This document shows positions 57,401-64,000 of a stretch of 64,000 nucleotides of DNA, one piece after another. The first letter of the stretch is position 1, and each line of letters opens with the position of its first letter. Origin of the DNA: Zoroaster sp. YZ-2022 (Eukaryota > Echinodermata > Asteroidea > Forcipulatida > Zoroasteridae); assembly GCA_029582265.1 (NCBI GenBank), contig CM055827.1, forward strand, positions 3,271,423-3,335,422. The letters run 5' to 3'. A program made the translations under genes and the position numbers. The notes under the pieces were generated by a model, which saw only the letters and a list, made by a program, of their open reading frames with translations, was not told where the DNA came from and ran no database searches.

Positions 57401-60203
57401 ACACGAGTTGTGAGTGACCCCAATTTGACCTTACTTCCTGTCCAAACCGGAAGTCAAATTTTACTATTTAAAAAAATCATATCTCAACAACCAGAAGAGG
57501 TAAATTCACAATTTTTGTACCATTGTACAGATCGTTAATTGTCAAAAAATATTTACAAAACGCTGACCCCAATTTGACCTTACTTCCTGTCCAAACCGGA
57601 AGTCAAAGTTTAATATTTAAAAAAAAATTATCTCAACAACCACAGGAGGTAAATTGACATTTGTTGCACCATTGTATAGATTGTTAATTGTTGAAAAATA
57701 TTTACAAAAAGGTGACCCCAATTTGACCTTACTTCCTGTCCAAACCGGAAGTCAAAGTTTAATATTTAAAAACAATCATATCTCAACAACCACAAGAGGT
57801 AAATGCACAATCTTTGCACTATTGTACAGATCGTATTTGTCAAAACAATTTTACACAAAGATGACCCCAATTTGACCTTACTTCCTGTGCAAACCGGAAG
57901 TCAAAGTTTAATATTTAAAAACAATCGTATCTCAACAACCACATGAGGTAAATTCACAATCTTTGCACTATTGTACAGATCGTTATTTGTCAAAACAATT
58001 TTACAAAAAGATGACCCCAATTTGACCTTACTTCCTGTCCACACCGGAAGTCAAAGTTTAATATAAAAAAAATCATATCTCAACAACCACAAGAGGTAAA
58101 TTGACAATTTTTGTACCATTGTACAGATCGTTAATTGTCAAAAAATATTTATACCCCAATTTGACCTTACTTCCTGTCCAAACCGGAAGTGAAAGTTTAA
58201 TATTTAAACAAAATCATATCTCAACAACCACAGGAGGTAAATTGACATTTTTGTACCGTTGTATAGATTGTTAATTGTCAAAAGTATTTACACAAAGGTG
58301 ACCCCAATTTGACCTTACTTCCTGTCCAAACCGGAAGTCAAAGTTTAATATTAAAACAATTTCTAAATTCAGTATTGTATTGTATTCACATAAACTTCTC
58401 GCGAGAACTTCAACAGACGTTAACATTTGACTTCTCCAACACTTCGAATTGATGACGTAACCATTTTAACTTCAACCGAACACCTTGTTTTTGTTGTGAC
58501 AAAAACTTATATCTAGTTATTATTATTATTATCTAGTTTAATTTAATTCTGTGAAATTTGAGGACGAGTGTAATGAGATACATGTCCAGAACGTTATCTT
58601 TAATGACACGTTACTCAATGTGTGATATATAAGGACCGTAAACTGAGACCATAGATGTAGGCCCATATAGCACAAACAGGAAATATTTATATTTTTACTA
58701 TCTGTATAGGATTCGAAGAATTTTTTGACCCAAAACTGTTAATTAAATTAATTATGCTAGCTTTAATTTATGGCAGAATATGTCGTCGCCAAAATTAAAT
58801 CTACCTGAAGCTTGGGGTTGTTCGGACGAGAGAAATAGCCGCCCCCCCCCCCCACCCCAATGGTTTGAAATGCGCTTTTGTATACTATTTATATAGGCGA
58901 CGCACGACGGCACGCCACTGTATTAAGCAATGGAGAATCGGGCGACGGCACGACGTGAAGGTTTGACACTACGGCAAGATGTGACAGCACAAAACAACGG
59001 CACGGCGCAACGCAACGCACCTTTGGCGTCTTTAGAACACCATTAATAAAGGACAAACCGGTCTGTTTAGATCGGTGAAAAGTCACTTCAGTCCAAGAAT
59101 TTGTTTCCGGAATATGAATTATGGCCAATTCCACCGCCTGTCGCTAATAACTCACATGAGTCTAAGTCATCAGATTGTCTCCCGGATGGGGGCACTGTTA
59201 TCCAAGGCCAAGACGTCACCTGTCGGACCCAAAAGGGAGCAGACTGTCCTACTGTGAACTTGATATCCGCTGAATGATCGTGACGGATTATTTGACGGTA
59301 TCCATGCTTTTTTATATAGAATAAAAACTTTAAGATAAGCGCTATTTTTGCATATTGCATTCGCTTTACTATATAAATGGGCCTCACGTCAGCTAGTGAC
59401 GGTCGTCAACCAAGTCAATTACATTCAATTAAAACCTTTATTATCAAAGTTTGTGGAAGGATGAAAAGGGTTCTTGCAATCAGCTGATGATAACTTTGTA
59501 CACTTAGAACATGCTATAAGGAGGAGTGTAAACCTTTGGTTAACCCTCCTACTCATGGGCGGATCCAGAACATTTTTTAAGGGGGGGGCTGAGAATCAAA
59601 AACAATTATTTTTCAGTACTACAAAAATTACAATGAAATAATCAAAGGGAGAGAAAAACAAAGCACACTGTGGGAATGGGTGTACGTTCCCCCAACTCCA
59701 ACTCTTCCATAATTGTTTTCTTGTTAATTGTCAGAAGTTTCATAATCATGTATACATTACCGTACATCTTGTATGAGTGTAGTCTTGTACTGGGAGCGGT
59801 CGTACTCCCACCCTGCATCGCAGCTTGTAGTCTCGTTGTCAGTCGTATCCCAGCCAAACGTCGAATTGAGTGACGATTCGTCCAGATCTGGACTCTGTGC
59901 GTAAACATAGCGCTCACATTTAGAATAGACGATGTTCCCATCCTCATCAATAGTGGACGGTATGGTCAGTCGCTTCTGCAGCTCCAGACAATCTTCTTCT
60001 GAGTTCTGGTCAAACTCTGAATTACTGCAGTTCAGAGATTGGTCTTTTGGTACAGCGCACCAGCAGTCCGTCTTTGCCGCAAGAAATACTTGACCGATGA
60101 CATGCCATGCCAGTGGTACGGCAAATAAGGCCAGCAGCAAGCATAATACCTTCTGATATTTGCCAAAACCCCCAATTTCCAGCAAAATAGTATCAAACTT
60201 CAT
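51309..60203 (-). CDS. SLC22-like organic ion transporter, first three exons (gene span)
   Basis: Gene-level entry. Exons on the minus strand are 60203-59766, 52326-52223 and 51463-51309, with phases 0, 2 and 1 that match at both junctions. Together they encode about 232 residues: a cytoplasmic start, TM1, a large extracellular loop with several Cys and N-glycosylation sequons, then TM2 to TM4 including a GxxADWGGRR loop (MFS motif A). SLC22 proteins are plasma-membrane carriers of organic cations, anions or zwitterions, usually about 550 residues with 12 helices. The remaining exons were not found on this strand in the window, so the gene is partial here or truncated. Confidence 0.8.
51538..51645 (-). 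mobile_element. SINE fragment (tRNA-derived)
   Basis: The minus-strand reading contains a B-box (GGTTCGAATCCC) and the shared SINE body 'aaccataattgcttcgtcct' and 'cggatgggacg', ending at 'aggtcccgtgta'. The A-box end and 3' tail are missing. It lies in the intron just upstream of SLC22-like exon 3. Confidence 0.75.
52223..52326 (-). CDS. SLC22-like exon 2 (TM2)
   Basis: The acceptor TTTATAG is just above 52326 and the donor GTATGT just below 52223. The 104 bases read FNLVCSREDLPGLAQSVYFA then GFLCGSFIWGAVADW. The (D/N)LVC start and the G-x-x-x-AD before the GRR loop are hallmarks of SLC22 members. Phase 0 in, phase 2 out. Its start joins an exon 1 ending in ...TLIQD, giving the family-typical DFNLVC. 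Confidence 0.85.
52926..53115 (+). repeat. ~48-bp tandem repeat with GCGTTTTCACGAAGTGACGA
   Basis: 'gcgttttcacgaagtgacga' recurs at about 52932, 52976, 53024 and 53091. The first three are joined by 'gtgtgacctatatacgttta'. Single relatives of the motif occur at 28960, 29410 and 52700. Confidence 0.8.
53219..54469 (-). mobile_element. Helentron-like element C (minus strand)
   Basis: Read on the minus strand it starts with a hairpin (AGGTGGTCGAGCC...GCGAACACCT at 54469) and a second similar hairpin. It has about four 149-bp core repeats (53630-54120) and a ~400-bp unique region. It ends CTCGAACACCT, stem-loop GTTTGT/ACAAAC, then ATCTAG followed by TT at 53219. The hairpin and 3' sequences differ from arrays A and B but the plan is identical, so it is a second subfamily. 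Confidence 0.75.
54470..54654. other. Spacer between two inverted Helentron-like elements
   Basis: 185 bases of ordinary sequence separate the 5' hairpins of element C (minus) and element D (plus). No gene or repeat is recognised. Confidence 0.6.
54655..56951 (+). mobile_element. Helentron-like element D, composite (3' ends at 56072 and 56951)
   Basis: Four successive 5' hairpins (54655, about 54712, 54765 and 54818) of two types (AGGTGTTCGAGCC... and AGGTGTTCGGGCA...) open it. Leader, core repeats and an internal (TCC)n tract follow. One 3' end (CCGAACACCT, stem-loop AGAGTTTGT/ACAAACTCT, CTCTAG then TT) is at 56072. A second unit with a CTT-rich start then runs to a different 3' end (CTCGAACACCT, GTTTGT/ACAAAC, ATCTAG then TT) at 56951. 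The last ~400 bp (56550-56951) are the inverted copy of 53219-53630. Confidence 0.75.
55374..55466 (+). repeat. (TCC)n microsatellite
   Basis: About 30 uninterrupted TCC units inside Helentron-like element D, replacing the CTT-rich run of other copies. The poly-Gly frame on the other strand is an artefact. Confidence 0.98.
56952..56989 (+). mobile_element. SINE 3' tail fragment between two Helentron-like elements
   Basis: 'ttggtggatacgtgcgctat' plus 'ataagtccacacattatt' is identical to the SINE tail at about 6373-6411. It begins directly after the CTAG of element D and ends where element E starts. The ATT tail resumes after element E at 58517-58532. Confidence 0.85.
56990..58516 (+). mobile_element. 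Helentron-like element E, with mapped ends
   Basis: It starts AGGTGTTCGGGTATGTACCC directly after '...acattatt' and ends ...ACAAAAACTTATATCTAG directly before 'ttattattattattat'. It carries the leader with 'tgacgtcatgatgacgtcaa', about seven core repeats, and the extra segment at 58370-58450 seen in array B. The interrupted (ATT)n SINE tail on both sides defines both ends and shows insertion between two T residues. Confidence 0.85.
58533..59765. other. Intron 1 of the SLC22-like gene, right part
   Basis: A C-run at 58843-58855 and a G/C-rich stretch rich in 'gacggcacg' (58900-59010) are visible. No exon, RNA gene or bounded element was recognised. Confidence 0.5.
59766..60203 (-). CDS. SLC22-like exon 1 (start, TM1, extracellular loop)
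   Basis: The ATG at 60203 gives MKFDTILLEIGGFGKYQKVL, the family's standard opening (M-x-F-D-x-x-L-x-x-x-G-x-F-G-x-Y-Q), then TM1 (CLLLALFAVPLAWHVIGQVF). A ~100-residue loop follows with several Cys and sequons (NCS, NST, NET). It ends CDAGWEYDRSQYKTTLIQD, matching the C-x-x-GW-x-YD-x-S motif. The donor GATGTACGG just below 59766 is weaker than GTAATG five bases on, but only it gives phase 0 and the expected DFNLVC join to exon 2. Confidence 0.85.
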
Positions 60204-60464
60204 GTTGTGTGCACGTTTCGGTGGGAGCTTTAGAAACGAAGCCTTCAGCCAGTGGATAAAATAGAGAGCAATGATTGACTATGAAGGTAATTTGGAGGGC
60301 AATGGTTGTGAATAATAATTGTGTTGCTTGACTCACTGGCACCCACCGTTTCAATAGAATCAGATTCACCGACGTTACTCAACCATGCAGCATTACTACA
60401 ATAAAGCCCTGAAATCAACCAGTGGACCGTACAATCGCATATAAATGTGTTTTGTATTATTTAT

Positions 60465-60550
60465 GTGTATGTGTGTCGGACGCACCGCCTTTTGGCCGAG
60501 TGCCACTGTTGTAAAAGTGTAAGTCCAAATAAATAAATAAATAAATAAAA
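60465..60550 (+). mobile_element. LINE-like 3' end with (AAAT)n tail
   Basis: 'gcaccgccttttggccgagt' is followed by 'gtaagtccaaataaataaat' repeats. The layout (a short G/C-rich block, then a simple-repeat tail) is that of the other LINE 3' ends in this window. The 5' limit is unclear. Confidence 0.45.
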
Positions 60551-60939
60551 TTAAAAAAATTAAAATATAGCTGGACGTCGACTGACTACCGTACTGCAAA
60601 TGCAATAACGTTACTATATATGCCACAAAACTGTCCTGAATATTTTATGACTGGTTCCCGTCTGGCCCACGAAATTTAGTGACATCTGTCCGTATACCAC
60701 CAATTTTATACCCCCGTTGGTTCCAACACGTGACCTATTGAACTGAGATCATGGTGCCTCATTCTTGGAGACAACCTGTTAGCTATAAGCCCATGTAAAG
60801 CCCATGTGAATCAGCAACATATTTAAAGACGCAAGGATCGACTAAAATGTTTCCATTAACCCTAACCCCCTAGGTATTCTGGCTAGGAACCTTCCTGAAT
60901 CCTCCAAAATCCATCAGTGCACTTTTGGAAAGATGCCCT

Positions 60940-63190
60940 TATCTTCAAAATGCACCTCTCATCTAAAATATAACTATCCATCCCGGCTTATCTGATCATA
61001 AAACTCATGGCAGACATGAACCTTTAAAAAACCTCCCATACCTACCATTTCTGTAACTACTCGCCACTGGAAAAATGTAAATATCCAAGATTTATGTCAT
61101 TATATTGAATCTCAACTGGAAAATGTAAACCTTGAAGATGGTGAGCTGGATTTTTGTGTTAATCGAACTGTTAAACTATCTGAATCCTCCTGGTTCAATG
61201 ATGATATTCGTGCTGCAAGGAAAATCCGCTGTCAACTTGAGCGAAAATGGCGTGACAATGGGAAACTTGGAGTACATCGGCAAGAATACTGTAACCAACG
61301 TGATATTGTGAAGAATATGATTAACCAGGGAAAATAACTCACTACTCATCTCTTGTGGAAGAGAGCTCTGGCGATCAGAAAAAACTATTTAACATTGTTG
61401 AAAAGCTGCTTCATAAACCCAAAACTCCAGAGCTTCCATCTACACACTCCGACCAGGACCTCGCAGTGCATTTTCAAACTTTTTTGTCACAAAAATTGAG
61501 AATGTCCGTCGTTCTTTTCCCCCAGTACCTGCCATTCTATCACAAACACCGTCACGGAAGGATCCACATTGCAGACTGTCTATGTTTGAGCCTACTAGTG
61601 TTACGGAGATCAAGAAACTCATCATGAAATCGCCATCAAAATCATGTAAACTTGATCCAGTACCAACATCGCTAATAAAACAAAATATTGATGTGTTTGC
61701 TAAGTATATCACAATTATTGTAAATAGATCTCTTTCTTCCGGTTGTTCACCTGACAGCCAGAAGGTTGCTCATGTTAAACCACTCCTGAAGAAACCCAAT
61801 TTGGACAAGGAAGTTTCAAGAATTACCGACCGGTAGCGAATTTAAAGTACCTTGGAAAAACAATCGAGCGAGTTGTTTCATCACGGATCTCTGACCATGT
61901 TCGTGCTAATAACCTGTCAGACACATTTCAGTCAGCCTATAAACCATTTCATGGAACGGAAACTGCTCTTCTCCGTGTCAACAATGACATTTTATCTGCC
62001 ATGGATGATGGAAAAATCACTGCATTAGTTTTGTTAGACTTAAGCGCCGCTTTTGACACGGTCGATCACAAAATCCTTCTCTCCCGCCTTCAACATCATC
62101 TTGGAATACATGACACAGCCCTGGATTGGTGTAAGTCCTACCTTTTAAATAGGCCTCAGCATGTTTGTATTGGTAACGCTATCTCCGAGCCTGTTATTCT
62201 TGACTATTCTGTACCCCCCAAGGCTTCGTGCTCGGCCCACAGTGGTTTACTGTTTATACCTTTCCAGTTCGTGATATCATTTTGTAGTATAATTTAAACT
62301 ACCATGTCTACGCTGATGACACGCAGCTTTACATTACTTTTAAATCTTCTCAAGAACCTGCCGATTCGTGCATTACAACACTGGAGAAATGTATTCAAGA
62401 TATTCGTAGTTGGATGAGACAAAACTTCTTGAAATTGAACGACGAAAAAACATAATTTGTTCTATTTGGATCACGTCAGCAATTATCTAAAATTTCTCTT
62501 TCATTTATTACAATTGGTGACTCGCAGATAACCCCCTCATCCAAAGCACGTAATTTGGGTGTTATATTTGACTCGACAATGACTTTAAAACCTCATATCT
62601 CCAACATTGTTCGCATATCATCATTTCATATCAGAAATATTAGCCGAATAAGGAAATACTTGAATAAAAGTGCTGCTGAACAAATTATACATGCGTTTGT
62701 CACATCACGGCTCGATAACGGGAATGCTCTCCTTTACGGTCTCCCGCAGAATCAAATATCTCGTCTTCAGCACATACAAAACACAGCAGCTCGTGTGTGT
62801 TGTAATTTTGTCCAGAAAGTCATGCCATATCACGCCAATCTTGAAAGAACTGCACTGGCTTCCTGTTTCACAGAGAATTGTTTTTAAACTTATGCTAATT
62901 GTTCACAAATCTTTAATAACATTGCTCCAATTTATATTTCTGAACTGCTTAAAGTCTACACTCCATCACGGAATTTGCGCTCCAGCAACATGTCACTCCT
63001 AAAGGAACCAGCTTCAAAACGGAACTGGGGTGATAGGTCTTTTTCTGTCGCGGCTCCGAGACTCTGGAATCATCTTCCAACTAAACTCAAATCTTGTCAT
63101 AGTATAACTAGATCTGTTTTTTCTTTGTTTCCGCGCCTTGAGCGCCTAGGAGGGTGGATATGTGCGCGCTACAAATCTTTATTATTATTA
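60940..63190 (+). mobile_element. 5'-truncated L2/CR1-like LINE
   Basis: Plus-strand element: an endonuclease C-terminal remnant (about 60960-61010), linker, reverse transcriptase, C-terminal region, and a 3' tail 'gcgccttgagcgcctaggag', 'ggtggatatgtgcgcgct', then ATT repeats. The tail matches that of the SINE at 6165. The C-terminal pattern (ITPILKELHWLPVSQRI, APRLWNHLP) is typical of the L2/CR1/Rex group. Confidence 0.8.
61045..63160 (+). pseudogene. LINE ORF2 reverse transcriptase, multiply broken
   Basis: Pieces in order: HYIESQLENVNLEDGEL near 61090; KKLFNIVEKLLHKPKTPELP near 61380; IKKLIMKSPSKSCKLDPVPT near 61610; NYRPVANLKYLGKTIERVV near 61830; LVLLDLSAAFDTVDHKILLS near 62025 (catalytic Asp); VYADDTQLYI near 62315 (catalytic DD); WMRQNFLKLNDEKT with a TAA at about 62454; LGVIFDSTMTLKPHI near 62550; ELHWLPVSQRIVFKL near 62850; and AAPRLWNHLPTKLKS near 63050. 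At least five frame changes or stops separate them (near 61335, 61490, 61820, 62215-62300, 62454 and 62815), so no functional enzyme is made. Confidence 0.85.
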
Positions 63191-63191
63191 C

Positions 63192-63231
<40 letters not shown>

Positions 63232-63502
63232 CTATTATTATTACTATTATTATTATTACTATTATTACTATTATTACTATTACTACTATTATTATTACTT
63301 TTACTACTATTACTACTATTATTATTACTTTTACTACTATTACTACTATTATTATTACTTTTACTACTATTATTATTACTTTTACTACTATTACTACTAT
63401 TATTATTACTTTTACTATTATTACTACTATTATTATTACTTTTACTATTACTACTACTATTATTATTACTTTTACTACTATTACTACTATTATTATTACT
63501 TT

Positions 63503-63534
<32 letters not shown>

Positions 63535-63583
63535 TTACTACTACTATTACTATTACTACTACTATTACTACTACTACTACTGG
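63181..63583 (+). repeat. Long (ATT)n/(ACT)n trinucleotide tract
   Basis: It begins as the ATT tail of the LINE and grades into mixed ATT, ACT and CTT triplets with a ~51-58-bp higher-order period ('attactactattattattac' plus 'tttt'). Poly-Leu, poly-Tyr and poly-Val frames across it are artefacts. Confidence 0.97.
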
Positions 63584-63600
63584 AAAATGATGCAATTTTC

Positions 63601-63670
63601 AGAAATTTCTAGAAGTGAAGTGAAGAAGAAATCTCTAGTATTTTCTAGAAGGGATTAAAAACTATAAATA
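63601..63670 (+). promoter_or_regulatory. Heat-shock elements plus TATA box
   Basis: AGAAATTTCTAGAAG (63601-63615) is three perfect alternating nGAAn/nTTCn units, the binding site for an HSF trimer. A second inverted pair TTCTAGAAG lies at 63643-63651, and TATAAATA follows at 63663-63670. Spacing and order are those of a heat-shock-type core promoter reading rightward, with transcription starting around 63695. No coding exon is seen in the last 300 bases. It may serve a gene beyond the window or an LTR-type element. Confidence 0.5.
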
Positions 63671-64000
63671 CGGGCTGGTAGAGGATTTTAAATAGGACTT
63701 GAGCAAACCATTAAGACTTCGGTAACCAAGACTTGAAAACCACACTTCAGTGTACACCAGCTAGGACCTGTGATGGACACGACTCGTCTGTGGAGTGTTT
63801 TGAGAAAGTTCGTCTTGACCGAGTGAAGTGTCTGAGAGCTGAATTTAATTCCGGAAGAGACATTTTGTGAACTAAATCTAAAGTTCAGTATTTTGGGATT
63901 TCTTCTTTCCCATATTGTGTGTGACGGGAGTCGGCTTACGTCCCCGTGGTTTCGTCTATTTCCGGCCGTTTGTTGGAGGTGAATTCCCCACATCCAGCTC
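63671..64000 (+). other. Right edge: possible untranslated leader
   Basis: 330 bases downstream of the TATA box contain no recognisable domain or convincing reading frame. If the promoter is real this would be 5' UTR or first-intron sequence. Confidence 0.3.

Noticed and set aside
56990..58516. Classical Helitron (5' TC, insertion A/T)
   Set aside because: The 5' end is a hairpin starting AGG and insertion is between T and T, which fits Helentron-type rather than canonical Helitron ends.
63154..63658. Long poly-Tyr/Leu/Thr/Val open frames
   Set aside because: Translations of the ATT/ACT trinucleotide tract in successive frames.

Overview
The window is animal nuclear DNA. Coding sequence is split into short exons with GT..AG borders and matching phases, introns run to many kilobases, and most of the space is transposon-derived repeat. 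The domain mix (PAN/apple, HYR and discoidin modules in one secreted protein; NLR-type leucine-rich repeats; CR1/L2-like LINEs; a tRNA-derived SINE; Helentron-like tandem-repeat elements) fits a marine invertebrate deuterostome, with an echinoderm as best guess. That placement is inference. Two runs of exactly 500 N (27003-27502 and 43521-44020) are assembly gaps.

Layout. (1) 142-15347, plus strand: a seven-exon gene for a secreted PAN-HYR-HYR-discoidin protein. Every exon junction is phase-compatible, but two exons carry frameshifts (near 338-350 and 9939-9942), so this copy is a pseudogene or is mis-assembled. Its introns hold a THAP-bearing Kolobok-like element, a tRNA-Leu-derived SINE, hairpin repeats and a 3 kb Helentron-like array. 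(2) 20674-21027, plus: a second, intact copy of the signal-peptide/PAN exon, followed by three back-to-back inverted-repeat transposons, the last a 3.1 kb TA-flanked IS630/Tc1-mariner-like element with a frameshifted transposase. (3) 25-27 kb: a second SINE with a different tail, a hAT-like MITE and a second THAP element. (4) 33310-39239 (perhaps to 45252), plus: exons for a single-pass membrane protein with a cytoplasmic SAM domain. Its introns hold two copies of a segmental duplication with 22-bp and 79-bp minisatellites, a decayed NLR-type LRR fragment, and two compact intronless minus-strand reading frames of unknown, possibly viral or Polinton-like, origin. (5) 47.3-50 kb, minus: a damaged LINE. 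(6) 60203-51309, minus: the first three exons of an SLC22-type organic ion transporter, whose 7.4 kb second intron holds an inverted pair and a chain of Helentron-like elements. (7) 60.9-63.6 kb, plus: another damaged LINE ending in a long trinucleotide tract. A heat-shock-element cluster and TATA box follow at 63601-63670, pointing off the right edge.

There is no operon-like co-operation. The host genes are a secreted adhesive/lectin-like protein, a receptor-like SAM protein and a solute carrier. The clearest themes are the mobile elements: a Helentron-like (HINE/pearl-like) family with 149-bp core repeats whose ends can be mapped in the sequence, THAP elements with TTAA borders, and a SINE and LINE that share one 3' tail.
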